Assembly: GCA_900545175.1 (NCBI GenBank)
Contig: UQYF01000013.1
Location: 1-61,964, forward strand
Reading direction: 5' to 3'
Length of the DNA stretch: 61,964 nt
From: an uncultured Eubacteriales bacterium
GTDB lineage: Bacteria; Bacillota; Clostridia; Lachnospirales; Lachnospiraceae
This document shows, piece by piece, positions 8,377 to 16,354 of this stretch. Each line of letters starts with the position of its first letter. The stretch's first letter is position 1. The position numbers and the translations under genes are program-made. The notes under the pieces are model-generated. The model was not told the origin of the DNA, ran no database searches, and saw nothing but the letters and a program-made list of their open reading frames with translations.

Positions 8377-8601
8377 ATGAATGTTTTGGGTGTGAGAGAA
8401 TACGAGCGTGAGAAGCTTGAAAAAGAGCTTGAGAATGTTGTTGAAAAGCCTCTTATTATGGTGATCGCACCATCAGGTTACGGAAAATCGACTCTGGTGA
8501 GATAATTTTTTTCAAAACATGACAGGCTGTTAAATTTATGGAGAGCGGAGGAGCTTGATCATCTTGTACAGAACTTCAAGCTGTACGCAGATACAAAATA
8601 A
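8377..8601 (+). pseudogene. Remnant of MalT/LuxR-type P-loop ATPase regulator
   Basis: From ATG 8377 the frame reads MNVLGVREYEREKLEKELE, then VIAPSGYGKSTLVR, a Walker A motif in the style of MalT-like STAND ATPases. It stops at 8503-8505. The same frame continues after the stop with FFSKHDRLLNLWRAEELDHL and ends at 8599-8601. Full-length relatives are roughly 800-900 residues, so nearly all of the gene is gone. Promoter and terminator remain, giving a transcript of about 340 bases. A functional 42-residue peptide is possible but I consider decay more likely. Confidence 0.65.
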
Positions 8602-8616
8602 TAATTGTAGGTATGC

Positions 8617-8668
8617 CGGTCTTTAAAGGTCAGATTCAGATAGTCTGACTTTTAAAGACCGTTTTTTT
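8617..8668 (+). terminator. Strong intrinsic terminator
   Basis: Arms 8617-8634 and 8644-8661 pair over about 18 bases (CGGTCTTTAAA with TTTAAAGACCG outermost), followed by seven T. It isolates trpB2 from the decayed gene. Confidence 0.85.
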
Positions 8669-8693
8669 GTTATGTAAAGCTGCCATGCCGATA

Positions 8694-8723
8694 TTGACAA
8701 AGCACGCTTTAAAGTGATATAGT
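8694..8723 (+). promoter_or_regulatory. Sigma-A promoter of trpB2
   Basis: TTGACA (8694-8699), 18-bp spacer, TATAGT (8718-8723). Leader of about 30 bases, with AGAGGGAGG before the ATG; no attenuator or T-box is visible in it. Confidence 0.7.
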
Positions 8724-8759
8724 GATAAAGATATATAACCTGTAGAGGGAGGAAGAATT

Positions 8760-10139
8760 ATGAGCGAAGAAAAGAACATTCCTTATAAGATTTATCTTGA
8801 AGAGAGCGAGATGCCTAAGCAGTGGTATAATGTGCGTGCGGATATGAAGATTAAGCCGGCACCGCTTTTAAATCCTGCTACTTTAGAGCCGATGGGATAT
8901 GAGGATTTAAGGCCTGTATTCTGTGATGAGCTTATAAAGCAGGAGTTGGACAATGACAATGCATATATTGATATTCCGCAGGAAATACTTGACTTTTATA
9001 AGATGTACAGACCGTCACCTCTTGTAAGAGCATATTGTCTTGAGAAGGCACTTGGCACCCCGGCGAAGATTTATTATAAATTTGAAGGAAATAATACCAG
9101 CGGAAGCCATAAGCTCAACTCTGCCATAGCGCAGGCATATTATGCTAAGAAGCAGGGGCTTAAGGGTGTCACAACGGAGACAGGTGCAGGACAGTGGGGA
9201 ACTGCACTGTCGATGGCGAGTGCTTACCTCGGACTTGACTGCAAGGTTTTCATGGTCAAGGTTTCGTATGAGCAGAAGCCTTTCAGACGTGAGGTTATGA
9301 GAACCTATGGAGCGAGTGTCACTCCTTCTCCTTCTGAGACTACGGAAGTAGGAAGAAAGATTCTTGCCGCACATCCTGGTACCACAGGAAGCCTTGGCTG
9401 TGCGATATCGGAGGCTGTTGAAACTGCAACGCATACACCGGGGTACAGATATGTCCTAGGAAGCGTGTTGAATCAGGTACTTCTTCATCAGTCAGTTATA
9501 GGACTTGAGGCAAAGACTGCACTTGAAAAGTACGGTGTCAAGCCGGATATTATCATAGGCTGTGCCGGTGGCGGCTCCAATCTTGGAGGACTTATCTCAC
9601 CATTTATGGGTGAAAAACTTAGAGGCGAAAAGGATTACCGCTTTATAGCAGTTGAGCCTGCAAGCTGTCCAAGCCTTACAAGAGGCAGATTTGCCTATGA
9701 TTTCTGTGACACCGGCATGGTGTGTCCTCTTGCTAAGATGTACACGCTTGGAAGCAATTTCATTCCTTCGGCTAACCATGCGGGAGGTCTTCGCTACCAT
9801 GGAATGAGTCCTGTTGTATCAGAACTCTATCATCAGGGACTTATGGAAGCTGTTTCGGTTGAGCAGACCAGCGTATTTGCCGCAGCTACACAGTTTGCAA
9901 GGGTGGAGGGAATACTCCCGGCACCTGAGAGCAGCCATGCGATAAGGGTTGCGATAGATGAGGCACTTAAGTGCAAGGAGACCGGAGAGGAGAAGACGAT
10001 ACTTTTCGGGCTTACCGGTACAGGCTATTTCGATATGGTGGCATATCAGAAGTACAATGATGGACTTATGACGGATTATATCCCGACAGATGAAGAATTA
10101 CAGGTTGGATTTGCAGGACTTCCTAAGGTGGATAAGTAA
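8760..10139 (+). CDS. trpB: TrpB2-type tryptophan synthase beta-like protein
   Basis: A 459-residue PLP enzyme that condenses indole with serine to make tryptophan. It belongs to the TrpB2 branch (longer than the ~400-residue TrpB1, with an N-terminal extension of about 70 residues). Lys118 in SGSHKLNSA binds PLP; ETGAGQWG gives the catalytic glutamate, and CAGGGSNLGG binds the phosphate. No trpA or other trp genes are present, as is usual for TrpB2, which is thought to salvage free indole. The next gene, in the same orientation, is an amino-acid transporter. Confidence 0.9.
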   Translation: MSEEKNIPYKIYLEESEMPKQWYNVRADMKIKPAPLLNPATLEPMGYEDLRPVFCDELIKQELDNDNAYIDIPQEILDFYKMYRPSPLVRAYCLEKALGTPAKIYYKFEGNNTSGSHKLNSAIAQAYYAKKQGLKGVTTETGAGQWGTALSMASAYLGLDCKVFMVKVSYEQKPFRREVMRTYGASVTPSPSETTEVGRKILAAHPGTTGSLGCAISEAVETATHTPGYRYVLGSVLNQVLLHQSVIGLEAKTALEKYGVKPDIIIGCAGGGSNLGGLISPFMGEKLRGEKDYRFIAVEPASCPSLTRGRFAYDFCDTGMVCPLAKMYTLGSNFIPSANHAGGLRYHGMSPVVSELYHQGLMEAVSVEQTSVFAAATQFARVEGILPAPESSHAIRVAIDEALKCKETGEEKTILFGLTGTGYFDMVAYQKYNDGLMTDYIPTDEELQVGFAGLPKVDK

Positions 10140-10234
10140 TCAGATTTCCGGGCTGTAGGTAATGAGCCTTGCAGGCCTGGTTTGCTGATAATATGATAAT
10201 CAGATATGTTGTTATAAAGAGTATTATGTGACTG

Positions 10235-10270
10235 GCGGATCCTGGAGGCGGCTTCGGGATTCGCTTGTTT
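10235..10270 (+). terminator. Possible terminator or attenuator between trpB2 and the NSS transporter
   Basis: GCGGATCC (10235-10242) pairs with GGATTCGC (10257-10264), followed by TTGTTT. The U tract is imperfect, so partial read-through is likely. Confidence 0.4.
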
Positions 10271-10303
10271 CGCCTATAAAAATAATATAAGGAGATTGGT
10301 GTT

Positions 10304-11641
10304 TTGGAGAGAGAACGTTTAGGCAGCCGCCTGGGATTTATATTTCTTAGCGCGGGATGTGCAATAGGGTGTGGAAATGTATGGAAGTTTCCGTGGATGG
10401 CGGGAAGCAATGGCGGCGGAGCATTCGTGCTTATCTATATAGTATGTCTGCTTATTCTGGGGCTTCCTGCCCTTACAATGGAATTTGCAATAGGCAGAGC
10501 CGCACAGGCGAGTCCGGTGAAGATGTACCGGAAGCTGGAAAAAAAGGGACAGAAATGGCATATCCACGGATATTTTGCTCTTGTGGGAAATGTATGCCTG
10601 ATGGCATTTTACACCGTTGTTACAGGCTGGATGATATATTATTTCTGGAAATTCCTCACAGGTGATATCGAAAGACTTGGGTTCGTAAATATGATAACCA
10701 ATCCGGCTGTCAATGTAGGGTTCCTTGCGATTACGGTTGCAATGGGCTTCTTTGTGCTCACATTTCAGCTTCAGGGCGGTCTTGAGCGCGTCACAAAGTA
10801 CATGATGATGCTCCTGCTTGCACTCATGCTTGTGCTGGCGGTTGTCAGCGGAATGCAGCCCGGAGCTGTGGAGGGCTACCGCTTTTATCTTGTGCCGGAT
10901 TTTACTAAAATAGGTGTGGATACCATTGTCGCGGCAATGAATCAGGCATTTTTTACGTTGTCTGTGGGAATGGGGTCCATGGCGATATTCGGCAGCTATA
11001 TTGATAAAGAAAGAAGCCTGCTCGGTGAAAGTGTGAACGTGATACTGCTCGATTCCTTTGTCGCGATTATGGCGGGGCTTATTATTTTCCCGTCGTGCGC
11101 TGCTTACGGAGTTGAGGTAACGGCAGGTCCGGCATTGCTTTTTGACACTATGGCGGCAGTATTTAAACATATACAGGGTGGAAGAATATGGGGAACATTG
11201 TTCTTTATGTTTATGACCTTTGCGGCATTTTCGACTGTACTTGCGGTGTGCGAGAATATTCTGGCATGTGTGAGGGAGCTGACAGGCTGGACAAGAAGGA
11301 AGGGAAGCCTTGTGTGTGCCGTGGTTGTGTTCACTCTTGCACTTACAACTGCACTAGGCTACAGCATATTTAAGTTTCAGCCATTTGCCGAGGGAACGGC
11401 ATGGCTTGACTTCTGGGATTTCCTGGTGAGCAACAACATACTCCCGCTGGGCTCACTGACCATTGCAATATTCTGTACCAATGGACGCATTGGCTGGGGA
11501 TGGGATAATTTTATGGCAGAGGTCAATGAAGGAAAGGGGTTAAAAATAAAGAACTGGATGCGCCCCGTATTCGGGTATGTTGTACCGGTGTGTATTATAA
11601 TAATATATATACTTGGAATGATTAATTTTAAATGGAAATAA
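10304..11641 (+). CDS. Neurotransmitter:sodium symporter (NSS/SNF) family amino-acid transporter
   Basis: A 445-residue, roughly 11-TM sodium-coupled transporter. The NSS signature is clear in TM1: LGSRLGFIFLSAGCAIGCGN, then VWKFPWMAGSNGGGAFVLIY. The TTG at 10304 is the best start, with GGAGA eight bases before it. Bacterial members import hydrophobic or aromatic amino acids, tryptophan included. Its place behind TrpB2 makes a tryptophan or related substrate plausible, but that is inference. The C terminus is short, ending FKWK. Confidence 0.9.
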   Translation: MERERLGSRLGFIFLSAGCAIGCGNVWKFPWMAGSNGGGAFVLIYIVCLLILGLPALTMEFAIGRAAQASPVKMYRKLEKKGQKWHIHGYFALVGNVCLMAFYTVVTGWMIYYFWKFLTGDIERLGFVNMITNPAVNVGFLAITVAMGFFVLTFQLQGGLERVTKYMMMLLLALMLVLAVVSGMQPGAVEGYRFYLVPDFTKIGVDTIVAAMNQAFFTLSVGMGSMAIFGSYIDKERSLLGESVNVILLDSFVAIMAGLIIFPSCAAYGVEVTAGPALLFDTMAAVFKHIQGGRIWGTLFFMFMTFAAFSTVLAVCENILACVRELTGWTRRKGSLVCAVVVFTLALTTALGYSIFKFQPFAEGTAWLDFWDFLVSNNILPLGSLTIAIFCTNGRIGWGWDNFMAEVNEGKGLKIKNWMRPVFGYVVPVCIIIIYILGMINFKWK

Positions 11642-11676
11642 AAGGAATGCTGTGCTGAAAGTGATGAAGTAAGGTG

Positions 11677-11705
11677 TTGAAAAAAGATGGATTCGGTTTT
11701 ATAAT
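11677..11705 (+). promoter_or_regulatory. Promoter of the GGDEF gene
   Basis: TTGAAA (11677-11682), 17-bp spacer, perfect TATAAT (11700-11705). The start site would be near 11711, just ahead of a terminator-like hairpin. Confidence 0.65.
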
Positions 11706-11752
11706 ATGATTATGAGGGGAGAGGTGCCTTTGCCCCTCATTATTATATTATT
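11702..11752 (+). terminator. Hairpin terminator downstream of NSS gene / in the GGDEF leader
   Basis: ATGAGGGG (11712-11719) and CCCCTCAT (11733-11740), extendable outward by AT pairs, then TATTATATTATTT. It ends the transporter transcript but also sits at about +1 of the next promoter, so it could attenuate the GGDEF gene. Confidence 0.65.
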
Positions 11753-11778
11753 TATGTTATCGGGGTAAAGGGATTCAC

Positions 11779-13404
11779 ATGGAAAGTAAAGAGAAGGGCA
11801 GCACCTATAGTGAAAAATTGAATTATCTGCTGGGCATTGAAAGACACAGCAGGAATCTGGACTATGAGAAGATAGAAGGTGCATGCAGGGATATTCTGTA
11901 TGAGGCGATGCCGGAGGACAGCACGGCATACGGACTGGCATATTTTTATTTAGGTGCAACATATTATGTAAAGAATGATTTTGATAATATGGTTGATATG
12001 ATGGTCAATGCTCTCGTTTATCTGAAACGCTCAAAACAGTGGAGGCTGGAGGCAAGAGCATATAATCTTATGGCTATAATATCAGTAACGCAGGGTAATA
12101 CGGTCGCGGCATTGGAATATTATATGTTGGGACTTGAGTGCTGTAATGAGCATAACGTAGGTGATGTACAACGAAGTATTGAAATTAATATTGGGTATCT
12201 GTATCTTGATACCGGAATGTATAAGGAGGCCAGACAGTACTTCCTGAGCGCATACGCAAGATACATGGCGGCTCCTGAGAATGAGCGCGATATCAGCAGA
12301 CTGACAATGATCTATACAAATCTGGCGGAAAGCTATATGCTTGAAGGAGACATGGATAATACAGCACAGTATATTGACAGGATAAAAGAAGAATGTAAGC
12401 CGCATTTTGGAAAGATGGATAATATATATGTTGACAGCCTGTGTGCACGTTTTTATCATCTCATAGGTGATGCAGAAAAAAGGGATATGTACATAGATGA
12501 CCTTGAGAAAAGACTTGGTGGCAGAGTGCTGATTATGGACATATTTGGTGATCTGTATGAATTCTGCCTTTTGATGCTTGAGCTTGACAGGGATGATATA
12601 GTCGTGGAGATCATAAATAAAATAGAGGAGCCGATAAAGAAGACCAGAATAGCCAATATTAAGAGGAAATACCTTGAGCTTAAGATCAGGCTGTACCGAA
12701 GGAATAACTGTGAACAAAAATGTATTGAGGCAATGAACAGCTTCTTTGACCTGAGCGTTCAGCTGGAGAAGGACAAGCAGAAGATGATAGCCACAATACT
12801 GCGTGTAAGGAATTCCCTCGATACGATAAAGGAAAGACAGAAGCAGCTTGAGCTGGAGACACAGAGACTGTCAGAAAAAGCAGAGACAGACCAGCTCACG
12901 GGAATTGCCAACAGGTACCGCATGTCGAGATTTACACAGGAGGCGTTTGAAAGGTGCAGGGCTGAGCACATACCTTTGTCGTATGAGATACTGGATATAG
13001 ATTATTTTAAACAGTATAATGATGAATACGGACATCAGGCGGGCGATGAATGTGTGAAGGCGATAGCAGGTCTGCTCGCAGGTATAGAGAATGAGAATAT
13101 TTTCTGTGCGAGGTATGGTGGTGACGAGTTCGTAATCGTATATGCGGGTGTGGAGGCGAAAGAGGTCAAAGAGACGGCAGAGAGGCTGAGACAGCAGGTT
13201 TATGACCTTAATATGCAGCACAATGGTTCAAGCGAATATTCCATCGTCACCATTTCACAGGGAATATGCCATGATATACCCTGCGAGGACTGCAAGGACA
13301 GGGATTTCCTTCGTGCTGCGGATGAATATCTGTATGTGGTTAAGAAAAAAGGCCGGAATGCCGTATGCATAGGTAATCTTAAAGGTGAAGAAATACACTA
13401 TTGA
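11779..13404 (+). CDS. TPR-repeat diguanylate cyclase (GGDEF protein)
   Basis: A 541-residue cytoplasmic protein. Residues ~1-340 form tandem TPR-like helical repeats (AYGLAYFYLGATYYVKNDFD, IEINIGYLYLDTGMYKEAR, MIYTNLAESYMLEGDMDNT). A coiled linker follows, then a GGDEF domain: DQLTGIANR, DIDYFKQYNDEYGHQAGDE and an intact ARYGGDEFVIVYA active site. It should make c-di-GMP from two GTP. The five residues before the motif show no RxxD, so product inhibition through the I-site is probably absent. There is no EAL domain and no membrane segment; the TPRs likely sense a protein or peptide partner. Confidence 0.9.
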   Translation: MESKEKGSTYSEKLNYLLGIERHSRNLDYEKIEGACRDILYEAMPEDSTAYGLAYFYLGATYYVKNDFDNMVDMMVNALVYLKRSKQWRLEARAYNLMAIISVTQGNTVAALEYYMLGLECCNEHNVGDVQRSIEINIGYLYLDTGMYKEARQYFLSAYARYMAAPENERDISRLTMIYTNLAESYMLEGDMDNTAQYIDRIKEECKPHFGKMDNIYVDSLCARFYHLIGDAEKRDMYIDDLEKRLGGRVLIMDIFGDLYEFCLLMLELDRDDIVVEIINKIEEPIKKTRIANIKRKYLELKIRLYRRNNCEQKCIEAMNSFFDLSVQLEKDKQKMIATILRVRNSLDTIKERQKQLELETQRLSEKAETDQLTGIANRYRMSRFTQEAFERCRAEHIPLSYEILDIDYFKQYNDEYGHQAGDECVKAIAGLLAGIENENIFCARYGGDEFVIVYAGVEAKEVKETAERLRQQVYDLNMQHNGSSEYSIVTISQGICHDIPCEDCKDRDFLRAADEYLYVVKKKGRNAVCIGNLKGEEIHY

Positions 13405-13429
13405 ATTAATTGGAGTTTGATAGTATAAT
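13401..13429 (+). promoter_or_regulatory. Sigma-A promoter of pgi
   Basis: TTGAAT (13401-13406), 17-bp spacer, perfect TATAAT (13424-13429). It overlaps the stop codon of the GGDEF gene and leaves an ~80-base leader. Confidence 0.65.
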
Positions 13430-13515
13430 TCAGATGATTGTTTAATAATTAACAATTAAATAAGCAGTGCTCACGTTCGGAAATCGGTAGGACGTTTGCA
13501 GAACAGGAGGATAAT

Positions 13516-15084
13516 ATGATTAACTGGAAGAATCTGGATACACTTAGCTCTTATGGGAATCTGTCTGATGTGGACAAGGTTAAGCTGTCCGAGGTGATGA
13601 GCGCGGACCGCGTGAAGTCATACAGTACACCGATGGCGGAGGGGCTTACATATAATTACGCTGCAAAGCAGGTAGACGATAAGGTGCTTGATGCCCTTGC
13701 AAAGCTTGCCAAGGAGGCACAGCTTACAGAGAAGTTCGAGGCTCTCTACAATGGAGAGGTTGTAAATACAGGCGAGAAGAGACTTGTTCTTCACCACATG
13801 ACGCGTGGGCAGCTCGGTGACGCAGTAAATGCAGATGGCGTTGATAAGAGGAGCTTCTATGTTGAGCAGCAAAACAGAATTGCAGAGTTCGCCAACAAGG
13901 TGCATAACGGTGAGATAACCAATGCGGCAGGTGAGAAGTTCACAACAGTAGTCCAGATAGGTATCGGAGGAAGCGATTTAGGACCTCGTGCTATGTATCT
14001 TGCACTTGAGAACTGGGCTAAGAAAAATGGTACTTTTAAGATGGATGCTAAGTTCATAAGCAATGTTGACCCTGATGATGCTGCGGCAGTTCTAGCTTCA
14101 ACAGATGTAGCTCATTCAATCTTTGTGCTTGTATCTAAGTCGGGAACAACGCTTGAGACTCTTACTAACGAGTCGTTTGTAAAGGATGCACTAAAGAAGG
14201 CAGGGCTTGACGCATCTAAGCATATGATAGCAGTTACAAGTGAGACTTCACCTCTTGCAAAGAGCGATGATTATCTTGCAGCTTTCTTTATGGATGATTA
14301 TATAGGTGGACGTTTCTCGTCTACATCGGCAGTAGGCGGAGCCGTACTTTCACTTGCATTCGGACCTGATGTGTTCGCACAGTTCCTTGAAGGAGCGGCA
14401 GCAGAGGATATGCTTTCAATGAATTCGGATATATTGGAAAATCCTGAGATGCTTGACGCACTTATAGGAGTATATGAGAGAAATGTATTAGGATATCCGA
14501 GCACGGCAGTGCTTCCATATTCTCAGGCACTCAGCCGTTTCCCTGCACATTTACAGCAGCTTGATATGGAATCAAACGGTAAGTCGGTCAACAGATTCGG
14601 TGAGTCTGTAGACTATGTGACAGGTCCTGTTATCTTTGGTGAGCCGGGAACTAACGGACAGCATTCCTTCTATCAGCTTCTCCATCAGGGAACCGATATC
14701 GTTCCATTACAGTTCATCGGCTTTAAAAACAGCCAGATTGGAACGGATGTTGTGATTCAGGACAGCACAAGCCAGCAGAAGCTCTGTGCAAATGTTGCGG
14801 CACAGATTGTAGCCTTTGCCTGCGGCAAGAGTGATGACAACAGAAATAAGAATTTTGAAGGAAATCGTCCTTCAAGCATTATCATCGGTGAGCAGCTCAA
14901 TCCAAGAGCTCTTGGTGCGCTCCTCGCACATTATGAGAATAAGATTATGTTCCAGGGCTTCTTATGGAATGTCAACAGCTTTGACCAGGAGGGTGTTCAG
15001 CTTGGCAAGGTTCTCGCAAAGCGTGTTCTTGCACATGAGACTGACGGAGCACTTAAGGTTTACAGTGATTTGTTAGGTATTTAA
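13516..15084 (+). CDS. pgi: Glucose-6-phosphate isomerase
   Basis: A 522-residue cytoplasmic enzyme interconverting glucose-6-phosphate and fructose-6-phosphate. Sugar-phosphate-binding IGIGGSDLGPRAMYLAL, VSKSGTTLET and the signature QQLDMESNGKS and GEPGTNGQHSFYQLLHQG are all present, the last with the catalytic histidine region. Start ATG 13516 follows ACAGGAGG. The size places it with the larger (E. coli-like) branch rather than the ~450-residue Bacillus type. It is monocistronic, with its own promoter and terminator. Confidence 0.95.
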   Translation: MINWKNLDTLSSYGNLSDVDKVKLSEVMSADRVKSYSTPMAEGLTYNYAAKQVDDKVLDALAKLAKEAQLTEKFEALYNGEVVNTGEKRLVLHHMTRGQLGDAVNADGVDKRSFYVEQQNRIAEFANKVHNGEITNAAGEKFTTVVQIGIGGSDLGPRAMYLALENWAKKNGTFKMDAKFISNVDPDDAAAVLASTDVAHSIFVLVSKSGTTLETLTNESFVKDALKKAGLDASKHMIAVTSETSPLAKSDDYLAAFFMDDYIGGRFSSTSAVGGAVLSLAFGPDVFAQFLEGAAAEDMLSMNSDILENPEMLDALIGVYERNVLGYPSTAVLPYSQALSRFPAHLQQLDMESNGKSVNRFGESVDYVTGPVIFGEPGTNGQHSFYQLLHQGTDIVPLQFIGFKNSQIGTDVVIQDSTSQQKLCANVAAQIVAFACGKSDDNRNKNFEGNRPSSIIIGEQLNPRALGALLAHYENKIMFQGFLWNVNSFDQEGVQLGKVLAKRVLAHETDGALKVYSDLLGI

Positions 15085-15109
15085 TGGATAACATATCGGT
15101 TTTGCCTAT

Positions 15110-15153
15110 TTTATATAAGCAGGAAGTGAAGGCGGATTGCAAATATAATTGAC
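15110..15153 (+). repeat. Short dispersed repeat, copy 2
   Basis: TTTATATAAGCAGGAAG and following, 26 bases after the pgi stop. Read like the small gene at 6303 it would give xSRK, a stop, then RRIANIID; the ATG is ATA. A broken copy. Confidence 0.7.
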
Positions 15154-15192
15154 AGAATTATATATGATATCCATACGGATGGACAGTATATA

Positions 15193-15245
15193 AAAATGAC
15201 CGGATATCGTGCAGATGCAGTGCAGGTATCCGGTCATTTTTGTCA
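15193..15245. terminator. Bidirectional terminator between pgi and merR
   Basis: AAAATGACCGGATA (15193-15206) and TATCCGGTCATTTT (15227-15240) pair perfectly, flanked by A and T runs on both sides. It serves pgi on plus and the MerR gene on minus. Confidence 0.85.
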
Positions 15246-15252
15246 ATGTGTA

Positions 15253-15693
15253 TTAATACTCATGTGCACTATCGTAAATCTTCTGTATTTCCTCCGGCAG
15301 TCCGTCAGGCAGCATATCCTTTATGTGTTCTTCGTTTCCATCGGTTATTGCCTGTTCATAGTACCAGCACTTGAATTTTAACATGTTAAGTGTATGTTCA
15401 AGACGCTTTATCTCATTTTCTACGGATTCACGCTGCTTTTTGAACATCGCAAGGCGTTCGGCGTATGTGTCAGAACCTTTAGAACATAATTCTATGTAAC
15501 GTCTTATGTTTTTTATTTCCATGCCTGATTTTTTGAGGCATTCTATCAAGCGCAGAGTCTCTATCTCGGTTTCACTGAATTTCCTTATATTGGAAGTGCG
15601 TTGCATATTCGGGAAAAGTCCTTCCTTGTCGTAGTAGCGGAGAGTTGAAACAGGGATATTGAACATTTCCGATATCTGACCTATTGTATACAT
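15253..15693 (-). CDS. MerR-family transcriptional regulator
   Basis: A 146-residue regulator. The N-terminal winged HTH reads MYTIGQISEMFNIPVSTLRY, then YDKEGLFP, typical of MerR proteins that recognise no metal: there is no conserved metal-binding Cys set. A long dimerisation coiled coil follows (RRYIELCSKGSDTYAERLAM to ~110) and a short C-terminal tail that may hold the effector region. I prefer the start at 15693 (GAGG six bases before) over 15705. It is divergent from the glutaredoxin-like gene, which it probably controls along with itself. Confidence 0.88.
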   Translation of the reverse strand: MYTIGQISEMFNIPVSTLRYYDKEGLFPNMQRTSNIRKFSETEIETLRLIECLKKSGMEIKNIRRYIELCSKGSDTYAERLAMFKKQRESVENEIKRLEHTLNMLKFKCWYYEQAITDGNEEHIKDMLPDGLPEEIQKIYDSAHEY

Positions 15694-15780
15694 AAAAAAC
15701 CTCATTTCTGATTAATAATAAAAAATTAAAGTGAATTTATTTTAATAATATTAGTTTGTGTTTGTTATAGGTATTATTTT

Positions 15781-15809
15781 TTGACAACATTTTTTCCAGG
15801 TGTTAATAT
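15781..15809 (+). promoter_or_regulatory. Consensus promoter of the glutaredoxin-like gene
   Basis: TTGACA (15781-15786), 17-bp spacer, TAATAT (15804-15809). The spacer is not the 19-20 bp stretch typical of promoters that MerR proteins activate by DNA distortion. Leader of about 130 bases. Confidence 0.7.
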
Positions 15810-15882
15810 GTTGTTTAGTGATATGTTATTTCAGCCTGAATATAGAGCATATCATATGAATTTTAGCATACTGGAAAATGTG

Positions 15883-15909
15883 TGTCAAATTGACAGCTTG
15901 AATTTCAAG
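15883..15909 (+). promoter_or_regulatory. Two adjacent palindromes in the glutaredoxin-like leader
   Basis: TGTCAAATTGACA (15883-15895) and CTTGAATTTCAAG (15897-15909) are both odd-length perfect palindromes, one base apart, at about +70 to +95 of the promoter. They could be operator sites or small RNA hairpins. No factor can be assigned. Confidence 0.4.
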
Positions 15910-15948
15910 ACTGCGTGTTCGCACATAATGAAAGAGGAGGAATGGAAA

Positions 15949-16269
15949 ATGAAGGTTTACGGTACGCCTATTTGTGTGGATTGTAGGAATTATAAGGCAG
16001 TTCAGAAGAAGAGAGGCTTTGAAGCAGAGTATGTTGATATCACGGAGAATACAGCAAACCTTAGGGAGTTTTTGGCTTTGAGGGACAAGGAGCCGGTTTT
16101 TGATGAAGTCAAGGCGCACAATGGGATTGGCATTCCGCTTTTTGTCAATGATGACGGAGCTATGACATTTGACATGAATGAAGCTCTTTCATGGATTGGA
16201 CAGGCACCGGTAAAAGATGACGAGATAGAGGAAAAGGTCATGGCTTGCAGTATAAACGGCTGTAAATAG
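15949..16269 (+). CDS. Glutaredoxin-related thiol protein
   Basis: A 106-residue thioredoxin-fold protein. MKVYGTPICVDCRNYKAVQ carries an N-terminal CVDC redox pair, and GIGIPLFVNDDGAMTF gives the cis-proline segment. It resembles the small glutaredoxin-related proteins of Clostridia. The C terminus adds a second cysteine pair (MACSINGCK), which could form a disulfide or bind metal. ATG 15949 follows GAGGAGG by eight bases; ATG 15928 is a less likely alternative. It sits between merR and a C-S lyase, pointing to thiol or sulfur metabolism. Confidence 0.8.
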   Translation: MKVYGTPICVDCRNYKAVQKKRGFEAEYVDITENTANLREFLALRDKEPVFDEVKAHNGIGIPLFVNDDGAMTFDMNEALSWIGQAPVKDDEIEEKVMACSINGCK

Positions 16270-16303
16270 CACATATAAGAGAAAATTACTGCGCAGCAGC
16301 AGC

Positions 16304-16338
16304 TGTGGGACAGTGGGGTCTGACACCTGTGTCCCACA
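16304..16338. repeat. GGGACA palindromic repeat, copy A
   Basis: GTGGGACA (16305-16312) and TGTCCCAC (16330-16337) form a stem around GTGGGGTCTGACACC. Two more copies lie at 23246-23314. It sits just before the MalY-type gene's ribosome binding site. Confidence 0.65.
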
Positions 16339-16354
16339 CTGAATGGAGGATATG

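Noticed and set aside
8617..8759. T-box or tryptophan attenuator controlling trpB2
   Set aside because: The strong hairpin lies before the trpB2 promoter, and the remaining leader of about 30 bases is too short for a T-box.
10319..11170. Long 283-codon minus-strand frame across the NSS transporter
   Set aside because: Composition is typical of an antisense shadow (high His, Cys, Arg), it has no start signals, and the plus strand is a clear NSS transporter.
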